From: Marsupella aquatica
Lineage: Eukaryota > Marchantiophyta
DNA length: 64,000 bases
NCBI GenBank assembly: GCA_973895155.1
Contig: OZ316898.1
Span: forward strand, 2,232,001-2,296,000
Direction: 5' to 3'
Below the pieces are notes generated by a model, which had not been told where the DNA came from, did not search any database, and worked only from the letters and a program-made list of their open reading frames with translations. The translations under genes were made by a program, and so were the position numbers. Positions 37,310-49,920 of the stretch are shown piece after piece (position 1 is the stretch's first letter; each line of letters begins with the position of its first letter).

Positions 37310-38000
37310 TTTCCATCACTTGCGTTGCGTCCCCAGATTAACTTTCTCAAATTCTCTTTTTCCGCCGAACAAGAACGCCTCATTTGGCAATTCTCTAAGT
37401 CCAATCAAAATCCCGAAAGGGGACAAAAGGGCTGGGTTTATCAATTTATGGTAAACCCACTCAAATTCTCTTTTTTCTGGCCAACAACAAGCTTCATTTT
37501 GTAGCTATATATATATATTAGTCACCTCAGGAATAAGCGGAGTAAAGTTGTTCCATCACAAGATAATGATCCAAGTTATACACGTAAATGGATGGTACTA
37601 AAATATTCTAATAAAAAAACCCAAAAGGAGGGTAAACCCACTCCTTTTGTAATTGTCTAGATATCAGGGTCGCCTCCGGAATTAGAGGAGAAAAGTTGTC
37701 CCATGACAAGAAGTCCATAATGATGCAAGTCTTGGACGAAAATGGCTTGGATTAAAATATCCCAGTCAACCAACCCAAAAGGGGAGACAAAAGGGCTGGT
37801 AACCCCACTCGAATTCCTTTTCCCCGGCCAATCAAAAGTTTACTTTGTATCGTGGTCTTAGAGATTTGAGGAGAAAAGTTGTCTCATGACAAGATCTTCA
37901 TAATGATGCAAGTCATGGACGTAAATGGTTGGTATTAAAATATTATTGTCAATAAACTCAAATGGGCAAAACAAAAGGCTGGTAAACCCAGTCCCGCATG
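37310..38000. repeat. four-copy tandem array, about 130-190 bp unit
   Basis: Each copy carries GGAG(A/T)AAAGTTGT.CCAT(G)ACAAGA, then ATAATGATGCAAGT..TGGACG, then (A/T)TTAAAATAT, then CCCAAA(A)GGG..ACAAAAGGGCTGG and TAAACCCACTC. Copies are at about 37415-37500, 37530-37660, 37685-37825 and 37868-38000; the first is incomplete. Confidence 0.82.
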
Positions 38001-38916
38001 TGTATCACTAATTCTTATTGCCTTTACACTAAGTACAAAAACATGGTAAAAGAGAGACACTCACGTCATGGACCCCAATCTAAAGTTTTCTCCCCAACCA
38101 ACCTCACGAGGGTTTGGGTACATTGATTTAAAGTCTATCAAGGATCTGGATCACTCATGGGCTCCATCAAAAAACACATTTTATTTTTGAGGTCCAGGAA
38201 AAAAATGTCTCTTAAACCTAGTGATGTTTCTAGAACAGCGCCATGCCCTATTTGGGTGAGTGAACAATTAAATACCATGACTTTACTCTCTTTACCTTAA
38301 AAATTGCTTGTTTGGTGATTTCTTAGTATGTATAAAAACCAAATTTTAGTTGGTTTTAGGTGGAAGTTAGGGAAGTCCCACAAAGATATTTTGGCCATAG
38401 ATTTCCCCTTCTGGTGAATTAATGCAATAACATCTTTTGCAGAAAAGGAGAGGGGCCTGAGCCCTCAATAACAACCCTCAGGAACAAACTCCGCCGGAAG
38501 AAGTAGCAAACCCACAGCCAACCCAAAACAGGCTGGATCCAACCAGAAAACCAACAAATTAGTAAGACCATGAAAATTTTGAACAACCACCAATTGGCAG
38601 CCATCTCAAAATTCCAGAGACTGGTTTTCCTACACTTCCTATGTAAAGACTGCCTTTGCTTGTAGTCTAACAACTAAATTTTCTTGGACTTACTGTTGCT
38701 GAACATTGGACCCACAATCATCCTGTACCTGATACATGTAGGTGCAGATTCTCTGACTGAACCCCTTGTCTTTGCAGTCCTCATTTCCCTGGAGTGGCCC
38801 CTGTGTGGCGGCTGCATGAGCCATCTTCTTAATGCCTTCCACCCCCATCATTGCTGGTGGTAAGAGAGACCGGGCTGTCAATGTGCTCCCCGGGAAGCAA
38901 CACCATGTTAAGGATT

Positions 38917-38995
38917 GCTCTTAGTCTTGTGATTCATAGGTTACGACACTTAGGCTAACCACAGTCAGGGTCTTAGCTGAGGTTAGGTTAGTCGT
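38917..38995 (-). repeat. dispersed repeat, inverted copy of 7060-7120
   Basis: The reverse complement reads CCTAACCTCAGCTAAGACCC, then TGACTGTGGTTAGCC, then ATCACAAGACTAAGAGCAAT, against CCTAACCTGAGTTAGCC, ACTGTGGTTAGCC and GTCACAAGATTAAGAGCAAT at 7063-7117. This is the remnant of an interspersed family. Confidence 0.7.
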
Positions 38996-39155
38996 GTGTG
39001 ACCTTGTATATATCAGGGCTAGTGTAAGCCGTTGGTGTATGGTGCTTACTCATTGTAACGGAGTAACTTGAGGAAGAGGGAAAGCATGTGTGTTTGTCTA
39101 CTCTTAAAGTAAAGCTTGAGTGTTCGTGTGGACGTAGCCTTAGAGAAGAATCAAT

Positions 39156-39486
39156 CTATTCATTAAAAGTGAATTATTATTCAAGTTATGAACATTTGGG
39201 TAACAGAAAGTGTACATTTGGCCTTCAAAAAGTGTACAATTAGGCAAGAAACAAAGTTGATTACCATCAGATGTACCACCATGTTCATCATTTGTAAATA
39301 AACTAGGATGAGACTCCTTCTAGTCAAGATCATTTTTGTTATCTCAAGTTTACAATTGATCATTTAGGTGTAGAGTATTATACCATAGTGTACCTTTTGG
39401 GTTTAAAAAGTGTACATTTAGAGACCAAAAAGTGAACATTTAGAGGCCCAAAAGTGAACAAAATAAAATACACTTTTAATGAATAG
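39156..39486. mobile_element. MITE with 16-bp perfect terminal inverted repeats, TA ends
   Basis: CTATTCATTAAAAGTG at 39156-39171 and CACTTTTAATGAATAG at 39471-39486 are perfect reverse complements enclosing a 331-bp AT-rich segment. The dinucleotide TA near each outer end fits the TA target duplication of Tc1/mariner (Stowaway-like) elements. The inside carries repeated AAAGTG(A/T)ACATTTAG units and no coding sequence, so it would need transposase from elsewhere. About 200 bp of its inside recurs at 56850-57045. Confidence 0.78.
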
Positions 39487-40326
39487 GGTGATAAGAGGTG
39501 AACCACGTAGAGATTGTGTCGACTAAAGTGTGCATGGAATGAGTAATGATTGGATCGTCATGAAGGAAGACATCATAGTTCAACACACCACCTTCAGTTG
39601 TTCAAGGGCAGCCCACAACTGATTTAATTTCCTTCTTAGCAGATTTGCACACATCGAACATGGATTTCAGGTGGGATTCCATTTGGCTGAGAACCACCCA
39701 TTCGGGGAGTCTCCCAAGAATATATGAGGAAATGGCTGTGTTTCTCTCTTTCTAAATGCTGGAGCACATTTCCATCAGCAAAATCAGAGACCCAGGTTTC
39801 CACTTGTGTTTGAGGATAGCACTGGTGATGGCCTTGTACACGGAATGGAAGGGTGTTGAAAAGGTTGAGGAACCCTGCACCAGCTGCTCTCTCCACCTCC
39901 CTGTCACTTTAGTACAGCTACATAACAGGTTTTCAGTATGCTCAAAGCAGGACTTGCACCAGGAGCAAATTCCATCACAGTCTCCCTAGTGGCTTCTCCT
40001 GCCACTGGTGAAAACACCCATAATTGAGAAGCCACTATAGAAAGAACCTCACCTTTGGCATTGACCAGCCTCCCCAAAGTTTCTTCCACAGTTTCTTCCT
40101 GGACTAGTGTTGAGGGGTGTTCAATTGCCCCATCTTCTGTTCAGCTTGGTAATGTCTTTACCCAAAGGTAGAGTGCAGTTAACCCACACTCTATTGCAAT
40201 TTCCAGACCTCATTTCTCCCTTTCTAATCCCATTGCCACCTTTTGCATTCTTGAACGTTGCCCTTGCTGAGACCTGGACATTGCTTCAAATGATTGTAAA
40301 CACATGGTATTTAGAGAACTAACACT

Positions 40327-40622
40327 CTCGGGGGTCTCACTATATGGGGACCTCCCCATCGCCTGCGACGTTTTTAGGCCTCGGACCCCCTAAAATGTAA
40401 GAATTTTTATTTTATTTTTTAACCCCTATAAAGTTGGAATATTCTTGGAATATTCTAAAAATTGGATTAAAAGACCCTAATGTTCTATAAGTCTCAAAAT
40501 TAAATTTAAAAGACCCTATTGTTCTTCTACAAAAAAAATTAAGTCTTCCCTTAGAACCAATAAAATGACCCTATCCATCGTCGCACGTGATATACCATTT
40601 TTGTGGAAGTGAAACCCCCGAG
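40327..40622. mobile_element. 296-bp MITE with 14-bp TIRs and 8-bp target duplication
   Basis: The element starts CTCGGGGGTCTCAC (40327-40340) and ends GTGAAACCCCCGAG (40609-40622); the ends match as inverted repeats at 13 of 14 positions. CTAACACT stands directly outside on both sides (40319-40326 and 40623-40630). An 8-bp target duplication is typical of the hAT superfamily. The element has no coding capacity. The intact duplication implies a fairly young insertion. A diverged relative lies inverted 4 kb to the left (36106-36392). Confidence 0.9.
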
Positions 40623-40992
40623 CTAACACTCTGTAGTTAGAATATTCTCACATATCAAAGTCTCAGAATTTCAGAATCAGACTCTAGATAATATGTGAGT
40701 CTCAACATCACTGATATTGATACTCATAATGAGACTCTGACTATGTTCTTCATCCTATCAATTAAAAGCATTATTCCATCTTGTGCCCTGCATTGTTCGT
40801 AGAGAGGGGGCAAGGAATGATCTAGTATCTGTTGGGTTGCTCTGGTTTTTTTAGCTATTCCAGAGTTTATACTTATTGCCTTGTAGATTGTTTTTTTTAT
40901 AACTGTGGCCTGCCAAAGGGCACTTGATCTTAGGGAGAGGGATTATTGATACTCATACGGAGACTCTGTAATGTGAGTCTCAAAGTCCTTGA

Positions 40993-41031
40993 TATTCCCA
41001 AATATCAGAGTCTCATTGATATTTGGGAATA
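40993..41031. repeat. perfect 14-bp stem hairpin
   Basis: TATTCCCAAATATC at 40993-41006 pairs exactly with GATATTTGGGAATA at 41018-41031 across an 11-nt loop. The surrounding 40640-41060 repeats GAGTCTCA and its complement in both directions, so this is probably part of a foldback element. Confidence 0.75.
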
Positions 41032-42461
41032 CTCACAATGATATTCACAAAACATGAATGCTCTTTCACATGCTTACATCCTTGATGGACCCCCAAGCAT
41101 ATATATTTTTGTGATGGCCCCCAACCTTTCATTTGACTTTGAATCACTCGTCACAGTCTAAACCCCCTCTGACATGTGCTGTCACATGTGTGTTCTTGTA
41201 AAGTCTTAGAAGGAGCAGCCCTCGATTGTGGAAGCCCCGGTAGAAGCAGAACCAAGTACATTGTAAGCTATGGTGAACCGCCACCGCAGAGTGGCTGAAC
41301 CTTACTCTTGAGTCAGCAAACCAGACAAAGTGTCACTGAAAGTTTAGACCCGTCAAAACTGTAATGGCTACCCTAAATTGAGAAACAAGTGAGGACAATA
41401 TGGTTAATTTTCTTTTGGGAGGACACAGGCCTAATTATGCTACAGGAGATGATTCATTCAAGGTCTGTCACAGGGTTTCCAAGTTGTCTTCCAAAAAGGT
41501 CCACTTTTCTCCCTGCCCAAAGGGTTTTTTTTTATGATTGTAAAGTCTGGGAGCCCCAAAATTATGCTAACTAGTGTCATGTGAAGACAACGTCCATGCT
41601 GGCCTCCATGTTCGCCTCCAAAAAAATAAATGCTCAACTTTCAAATACGAACCGCCTGTTCTGATGTGAACTAAATCCAACTGCATGCCTACCATGCAAT
41701 TTGCACTGTCAGTCATTTTTTGACTACGGTAGGGCAAGAACTACTATCCGTGAAGTATGCAATACCCTCAATACAACAAAGAGAAGTAGTCCATTATGGA
41801 CTTTAAAATTACACATACCCAGTTGATTACACAGAGAATTGAAAGGGAACATATTCAAATAGTGAAAGGTTTTAAGTGCAACTTAATGGGACGCAGTATA
41901 TGGTTGCCCCTATTATTGGCTTCACCTACAAACTTCCACTCAAGCTACAACCGAAAGTCAATCAGTCCCAATTTTTGTAAGTTGCTTAGCCCTAAAATTG
42001 AAAAACCAACTGATGACAATCCATTATGTTTTCAGAAGAAAATAGAAGGCGACCATAAAAGGCATTATGTGGTAGGCTCAAGACTGTGTACAGAGTGTGG
42101 TTATCCCTGGTAAGTTGTAATATGTTGTTGTCTTGTGTGACATAGCTCAGCTTTGCAATAGGGCACCACACAAGATCAAGACATACAGAGTTTGATACAA
42201 GTATCAGATAACCCTAACTGTAACCTGGGACAAAACGTTGGGGTTCATCAAGCACATGCCTCTCTTTCACATGCATAAATGTAAAATTAGTAATATGTGC
42301 AATGAGGATGGAACGTTGGGGTCCGTCAAGCACTGGGGTCCCGATGTGTATCAATGTATGATTTAACTATTGTCAACAGTTTGCACTAAGAAATGTGATG
42401 GGAACCGCTTTGTGCTGTTGATTTCCCAATGTCCATCGATGTCCCAAAGTCCCATTGGCCA

Positions 42462-42664
42462 TTCACATGTATTTCCACAGTCATATTTGTTTGCCAATCA
42501 TAGTCAGGGTAGCTCTAGAATAAATCTAGGGCCCATTCCTTCTTTTATTCCCTCATAGGCTAAATTCACATGTAGTTCCACATGTTTGTTTGCCAATCAT
42601 AGTTAGAGTAGATCTACAAGGAATCTAGGGCCCATTTCTTTGTTTATTCCCTCGTAGAGTAAAT
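42462..42664. repeat. two-copy tandem duplication, about 103 bp
   Basis: Both copies carry TTCACATGTA.TTCCACA, then TTTGTTTGCCAATCATAGT, then AATCTAGGGCCCATT and TTATTCCCTC.TAG. Copies start at about 42462 and 42565. Confidence 0.85.
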
Positions 42665-45600
42665 CTGGATAGTATAATGAGTGGATACAAGTGCAAGTGG
42701 GTTTAAAAGAACTTGGGGGCCTATTTAGGTTATAGGGTCTACCTATCCTAGATGGCAAGCATATCCTAGATGGCAAGCAGTGGACCCAAGTGAACATTTG
42801 CTTATTTTTGTCTAGAATTTTAAGCAACCTCAGGTGGTCCAAACATTTCAAAACTTCAATTGGCCCTTCCTTCAAGAGATTTGCATTTATTGAATTTTGT
42901 TTCAAAACATTCTGTCTCGAATTATGTTACGAACAAGAAGTGGCCCTCCTTTTTTCTTTGGTGAAAAAAACCACAAGTTCCTCCATTCTTGTAAAACGAC
43001 CATGAGTCATAAAAACTACAAGAGTGTTATTAAAGCACAATCTAGAAGACTGAAAAAGTTTGTTAATAACAAACATACATACTAAAGCTATTACTAGGCT
43101 AGGAGTTCTAGTTCTCCTGGGAATTTGGGTTTTGGGTAAGTTGTTGAGCAAAAACTCACTACTCAAAGGTTATAGCACATGTGCAACATCCAATGAATAC
43201 ACAAGTAATCAACACCAGAAATATGTGTTGCATATGTCTAGAGTTCCTACGTCCACAGAAATGCACAAGAGAAGTTTACTGAACTCTAAGTCTGCTAGAT
43301 AATCGAGTTTTCATAGGCTAAGCTCTCCTTATCTCCTAGATGGCTATGTAACAATGTGGCTAAATTCCACTGAGTGACAAAGTCCTATTAGTGAACATGG
43401 TAGTAGCGCATAGAACATTCACCAAGTACCTGATTGCAGTTAGACTAACTATGGTTACATTGTAACCCTGGACTTAAGAGTCAATGCCTAACTCCAGTCC
43501 CTAAACCAGTTTTTGGAGCCTACGACCTGCATGGATATGAAGATACAAGGGACACATGGCATTTGGTCACTGACCACGGACTGTCTGGAAAAATGGTAGT
43601 TCATGAAAGTTGTCGAGCTGAGTTCAAATTGCAAAAGCACTCACTGATAGGACCCCTGGGCCCTCAGTCTTAATTAATACATGGAGTACTTGCGAATGCT
43701 TGGAGGGTAATTAAATCCATCATTTCAAGCTAATAATTAAAATTGTTACTGGTAACAAGGGGACTTTTTATAGTAAAATGAAAGTAACAAGGGGTAAATA
43801 GGAAGTGGTCACAATCACAGGGGGGTTCACTTATTTTACACGGAGTGAGACTGAGGACAGGACTTTAAAACCAACCCCTTTACCCCTGCCTTTGCCCCAC
43901 CCTAGTGGGGTACACCACATTCTAGTTCTAACACTTTGAAGAAGAAATGTCAACAGCAGGAAGGGCAAGTCACACAGGCTACCTGGCTCATGATTGATTT
44001 TCGTGCTTGCAATATGAAGCTTTCTCTGTCCCTCTTCCTCGGCTATGGTGCAAAGGCATTCTCCCTCCCTCATGCCCCATATAATGTTTTCCCAAGTGTG
44101 GTCATCATTCTTCCCAAATAATCTCCCTATCTTCAAACAGAGGTTTATGGTTTTGCCAACCCAGTGGGATCACACCATTGTCTTCTTTTAAAGAGAAAAG
44201 GGAAACCAATTCAACATCCCACCACACACTATTGACTGAACAAGATAAGAGGGCCAAACCGAAGGCTAAGGCAAAGATCCGAAGAAAGTTTCACATGCAT
44301 TTATGCTGAGGGGAATCGTGGTGGTGGCCATCGCTGGGGACTCTGGATACCATGTTGCTACGGAGCAACTACCTTGCCCCCTCGGGATGGTGTTCCTGAC
44401 CTTTGGTGTGCTGACCTGGTCTTTTCTTGTGCTGGTGTGCGTGCCCTTGGTGATCCGGTTGTTGCTCATCCTACTGGCGGGAGCAACATTGCACTTGCCA
44501 CCCACATGCCTGGACATGCTGAAGCCAACTGAGGCTGCCTGGCTCAAGGAGGAGGCCTATTCCCTTAGTTACCCAAGGGGATCTTTTCTACCTTTTAGCT
44601 CTTGAGGTCTTTGATGCTCTTCACCCTCACTTTGACCAGTTTCTTTGGGCTTGAATGTGTGGTTTTCTATACTGAGCTGAGGCCTGTTCTCCCTGTCTCT
44701 CTTGTCACAGCCTTATTTTCAACAGAGGGTGACGGTGGCACTTCAAAGAGCCCGAACCAGTGGTGACATGCCATGTGGAGCCGGTGTCCATGTACTGAGT
44801 TAGCCTTAACCCATAAACGAAATGGGGGCAAGTTGACAAATTAATTTGTTTTGGGGGACAGGATAATAAAAAATGCAAGAGAAAAAACGTTTTTGACAAT
44901 CAACGGATTTTCCAAGAACAAACACATTTACAACACTGATGTAGTTTATGGATAAGTCTACTTCTTAAAATTTTCGTTCGAGGGACAGAAATCTTCAGAT
45001 ACCCATTTATTTATTTATATATTCCATACTTTCGAGCCTGCTATTCCGTACGCCACAGGGGCAGTACTACTGCAGAATATAATCATCTTTCAGAGTTCCC
45101 AGTCGTAAAGGACTAAAGGTCATTTGTTTAATTTGGGACGGCGTGACGAAATATTCTGTGCCCCCAAAAAAGTGACTGTAGCGCTGAAGTGCTGGCGGTA
45201 TGGTCCCAGAGTATTGTTCATAATAAGACGGTACTATCCGCATGCTTCCCTTACTTACGTTCTCGAGGCAAGGTTCTATATAAGGCATGCTTTGAATGAG
45301 GGCGGCATCATGAAGGCATGATCTGCGGCTCTGCTGCATGGGCCCCACATATCCCCATGGGTCCCAATGGGTTCGCTTGCCCGGCATGGCATTTTACCAT
45401 GCATGCATGGATGGGTCTGAGCATCCATGGCCCCATCATTTATGAGGCGCGGGACGCATGATCCCATTCGTCATGATAATGTCCCACAAGTTGGAACCCA
45501 CGGTCAAAGGGGGTCAAGGAATCGAATTTAGTAATGATCGTCCCCTTTCAGTGGTGGTGTCCCGATACATTGAGCATAGGTGTCTCGATGTATGTGAAAA

Positions 45601-46646
45601 TCACATACAAAATTATTTAGACTAACGTACACTGATTTGAACATAATCAATTGGGTTTACCAGAACACCGAATGATATTGTGTATCGTATATTATCAAAT
45701 TTTTATGTCCAATTAGGGGTTGCCTTGCTGTGCCCGAGTCTTAGAAAACAACACCTAATGTAAGTATAACAGAATAACTGAGCTTATCATAGTATCCAAC
45801 AATTCATTATATATCAAACTGCCAGAAATTCGGGAGACATGATTCACAGGCCAAAAACCCAATCAAGGAAAAACAAGAAAAAGTCCAAAAAGACCAAGCA
45901 CAAGCACAGTGCAAGGGAAACAAAAGACCCTACACTCTAAACCCATTTAGTTGATGGGCCTTGTCACATAGCACAGTATACAAGGATGCTGATGATTTTT
46001 GAGGTTTGGTTGTTATTAGGCCAAGTAAAATGAGTTCTGGGCTGCCCTTTTGTGGGATTCCTGAGTCCTCTTCAATAGTTTTGTTTGAGAATTTTCTTTG
46101 GTGAGCTCTGGGACCACTTGTTTGTGCTACAAATTTGTTAGAATGCACTCCAGAAAGATTTTGCCTTTGACATTTGTTAGGTTTTCTGTTCACCAATAGC
46201 CCGTTTCCCACCTAGTCCAGATCCCATTAGCCAGAATCTAATGGATTGTCTTGAAATCTAGGGATCTAATGGTCAAAATGGTCAAAATAGTGCAAGTAAC
46301 ACTAATTGCAATTAAACAGTGTTTTCAGAGGGAATGAGTTCTAAATGCACACGGTACCAAGTATGACTCTTGAGCTCCTGCACCCTAGATGGTGAGAGTC
46401 CAGTGACCTAAAACATTGCAGATTATGCTCTAATCCGAGTATTGTGGCTTTCTGGGTTTTCCCTATATATTGGGTTTTTTTACCTCCAGGATCTTGTTTT
46501 GTGGTTTGACACTTTTTGTTCTTGGGCAGTGATCTGTGCAGGAACTAAGAACCAACAAAAGTGTGCTCAGGGATTCTATTTTGAGCAAAATTGGGAGTAG
46601 GGGGTAGTGGTCATGGCTGAACTCGGGCAACAGGAGAATCCAAAAC

Positions 46647-46924
46647 CTCTGTAGGCTAGACAGAAGATAGATAAATAAATAAAACCTCTCTTTGCTGTGA
46701 ACATAAATTCTCTCAAGTGCTATGGCGAAAGCTGTGGACTCAAATTATCCGCTGGATAGCTCTTGGCCATGGCTATAACGGAAGGCCATAACCATACTCT
46801 GCAAGCTAGACAAAAGAAAAATAAATAAATGAAATCCCACTTGGCTGTCAAAAGTCTTACTCTGCTACAACTATACTCTGCAAGCTAGACAAAAGAAAAA
46901 TAAATAAATGAAATCCCACTTGGC
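46647..46924. repeat. tandem repeat, 79-bp period, one pair with a 52-bp identical core
   Basis: A 52-bp stretch beginning ATACTCTGCAAGCTAGACAA is identical at 46794-46845 and 46873-46924. An older copy (CTCTGTAGGCTAGACAGAAG) lies near 46647. Identity of the two right copies shows recent duplication or conversion. Confidence 0.9.
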
Positions 46925-47184
46925 AGAAGCTATTGACACCCAAATGAGTCGTGCTTGGGAATGTGTCTTGCTATAAACAGAACAAAAAGAACGACAATTC
47001 CGAAGTACAAGGAGTTTAAGCGATTGAAGTCAAAGGGTCCACATCCTGAGAGAAAGGAACAATTTACTAAATAGGGCCCACATGACATTAAATTCAGCCG
47101 TTTCAAACAGCACCAATTAGTCTCACTGTGGTGTCTTTTGTGTTGGGTTGGTGCGTCGTTTTGATTCATGTACAGTCAGTTTTC

Positions 47185-47222
47185 TCTCTCTGTCACTACC
47201 TGTCTCTCGCTCTCTCTCTCAT
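47185..47222. repeat. CT-rich microsatellite
   Basis: An imperfect run of TCTCTC and TGTC units on the plus strand, ending TCGCTCTCTCTCTC. Confidence 0.75.
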
Positions 47223-48505
47223 ATTGAAGAGGAGGGCCCATAGTCGAAGTTTTAGAACTGTTTGCTAAGTGGAGCCCATCACTGTGCACGATTGTCAACC
47301 AGCCGAAGCGTATGTTGTGTTCCAGAACAAATTTCTATCCCAGATAACAAGAAATCACAATCATTTTCACTGGTTCTCCTCAGAGATATGAGGCATGTTA
47401 CGCGTGGTGAAATCGAAGTCAAAATTTCGATTCCTGAGATTGACATTGAACAAAGTCAGCAAGACTTGCAAGCCAGGGCGGGTCCTAACCTGATAGAAGC
47501 GCCAAAAATGGTGCGCAAAATAGTGCTGCAATGTCCAAATCCAATCTATTCCTAGGACACAATGCTCCCCTTTCTCAAGATTCCGCCTATCCATATAGAA
47601 CACCGCCAGTAACATAGGGCACCAATGGGCTAGAATGCCAGATACACGCAGCCAAAGTAGCCTCATCTCCAGCCACGAAGGCAAAGGCTGCTGTCTCGGC
47701 TGTGGAGCAAACAAGCTGGATTTAACGTGTTCGCTACACCAATAGTGACGCCTTCTGGAGTAAACAAACGAAGCAATGTTATGATGTTAGAGATATAGTA
47801 GAAAACCTTGTACCGAACCTGAGCAGCGTCCCGATAATTACACATCAAAATGTGATCATATAAGGTATATAAGGTCACTCCATTCGACGATAAACCTAGT
47901 TGGATAGACCGGACTTTTCTTCAAGCAACTGAGGTAAATCAAAGATCAGCAATCTTCCCTAACATTAAGAGTTCATTGGGAGATATTAATTTCAGTCACG
48001 TCCAAGTATGTGACCAACGCTTTAGAATTTTAGATCATTCCAGGAATCCAGGCTTCGTGCCTTCCAGTCTCCCAGATCTCACATAATTATACTGTCAACA
48101 GCGAAGCACGAAGAGCTAGATTCTGTATCCTGTACAAACAATCCAAAATCAATGTACAAGTAAAGGCCAAACTGATGCGAGCTGTCTAGCACACAAAATG
48201 GACCAAAGCATCAAATATTTCCAAACATTTTATATGTCACATCCAGGACGTACTATCTGTACGAAATTATAATATCCAGCAACAGTTGTGTCAAGCTGAC
48301 GTTTTAACCTTAGCAGTTGGAATTTAGATTCTGGTCATGTGCATGGAGAATGTTCGCATTCGGTCGGGAAGGATTTCCAATTTTGCACCAATTTGCATAG
48401 ATTTTCACAAGTGGAGCAGCAATTTTACTGTACTAGCCAATCGGTTCACCTCGCCGCAGCAAAAATGTTGATTCCGAATTCGATTCTTAAATATGTTCCC
48501 GTCGT

Positions 48506-48722
48506 ATGGCTGTGATCACAGATCTGGGTCCGGAAGAAACTGAAGAATGGTGAGTCGTGTGCGTCTGGATCTCCCTCCACAAGTCATAGTCAAGTCATCA
48601 CTCTGCTTTTGATGGATTGTGTCTACAGTTTTCTCCACCCCATCATTATCGACGTACTACACGCACGTACACCCGTCGCGCCGAACGAATTTCCTTCCTT
48701 GAATGCTGCATCACTTCATTAG
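48506..48722 (+). CDS. possible small spliced reading frame, unknown
   Basis: An ATG at 48506 opens a 14-codon exon ending TG/GTGAGT at 48549. An acceptor at 48628 (GTCTACAG) restores phase and runs to a TAG at 48720-48722, giving 45 residues (MAVITDLGPEETEE...). The donor and acceptor are good and local GC content is higher than around it, but I recognise no family and the upstream region shows no clear promoter. It could be the first exons of a decayed gene or chance. Confidence 0.15.
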
Positions 48723-49725
48723 TTCATTTCGACATGTTCCTCTCTCGACCCAATAGGATGTGGATTCCCCGAAGTCGGTGCCGCTGGCATTTAATAGAAG
48801 GTGACCTCAACAGCACTCTCAGCCCGACTCCCCACAAATATTTTCGCCATTTGAATGTTTCTTCTGTTGACACGAAGCACTTCGCATAGCCCTGGGTGGC
48901 TCAGCGCCGAGTGTTGATCATTCTGCTCAACAAATAAAGGACACAAATTACTCGCTACTAGATTTCGAGCCTGCTGGAGATTCTTCAAGGGTGAAATTCT
49001 CTTCAGTGAAGCTATAAGCGAATCTGAAACGGGTGAACAAACTATTCTTTTCTTAACCTGCGTAGTAGTATTGTAGTACTAAGATTGACAGCCTATTTGA
49101 GAACACACGAGAACTCTCTTTAATAATAAACACCTGAAGCATACGTTGCACTAATGGGCTTCAACAGACGCTTGGCTCATTAGAGCATCTCCAATCCTTA
49201 CTAATAGCATTAACTGAAGTGTTTACGGAACCAAAAAGCCACGTCTACCCCGTTCAGCCTAAAGCTATCTGATTTTCAGGTAGTGGTTTTTGTTGTCATT
49301 GGAGACACTATTCAATTTTTATTTTCGAGTGACTACAGTAGGTTTGTTGCTGAGTTTTCTAAGGTTGCAACCTTGACTAGTTGGGAGAGAATATGCAGTG
49401 TAGACTTAGTACTGGGGTCGTTGTTGCATTCTCAAGTTTGTTATCTATGGTGGTGTGATGTTCATTTCTAGTTTGGATCACCATGACTGCTACTCCCAGG
49501 TGAACTAAACAAACAAGGTGTTGCTACTCCTAACAATAAGAAAACCTAGTTACCTTTTGAGATCTCTTCGAGTACATGCATGTTCCACTTGCAGACTTAA
49601 TTATGTCACTGAATGTGAATCAAATTAAATCAGTGCAATACAGTGATAAATGTTTATTTCTTAATTTGTCTTCATTTTAGGTACGGTTGTGGGGTTTCCA
49701 TGTTTTAATTTATTTATGATTTTCA

Positions 49726-49920
49726 TGTTTGTCCTCTAAGAACCTCTTTTGCTTTCACTCAATTGTATCTTTGGGGCTTCTTTTGAGTTCTGTTTGTCCT
49801 CCATGCAAGTACCTCTTTTGTTTTCACTTCATTGTACTTGGTTTGCTCCTTGTGATTTTAGTGTTTGTCTTGGAAGGACCTCTTTTGCTTTCACTCCATT
49901 CTACTTTGTTTGGCTCTTTC
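49726..49920. repeat. three-copy tandem repeat, 65-71 bp
   Basis: TGTTTGTC(C/T)T..AAG(A/T)ACCTCTTTTG(C/T)TTTCACT recurs at 49726, 49791 and 49862, each followed by a TTGTA(T/C)TT or CTACTTTG tail. Confidence 0.85.

Noticed and set aside
39636-40322. Suspected transposon polyprotein fragments on both strands
   Set aside because: Frames are broken by many stops and no reverse transcriptase, integrase or transposase motif could be read.
41796-42113. 105-codon ATG frame ending with a CxxC
   Set aside because: Lys/Asn-rich, AT-driven composition and no family match; may be chance.
47367-47714. 115-codon minus-strand frame with Trp- and Leu-rich sequence
   Set aside because: No recognisable family, no splice partners, and an overlapping plus-strand frame of similar quality.
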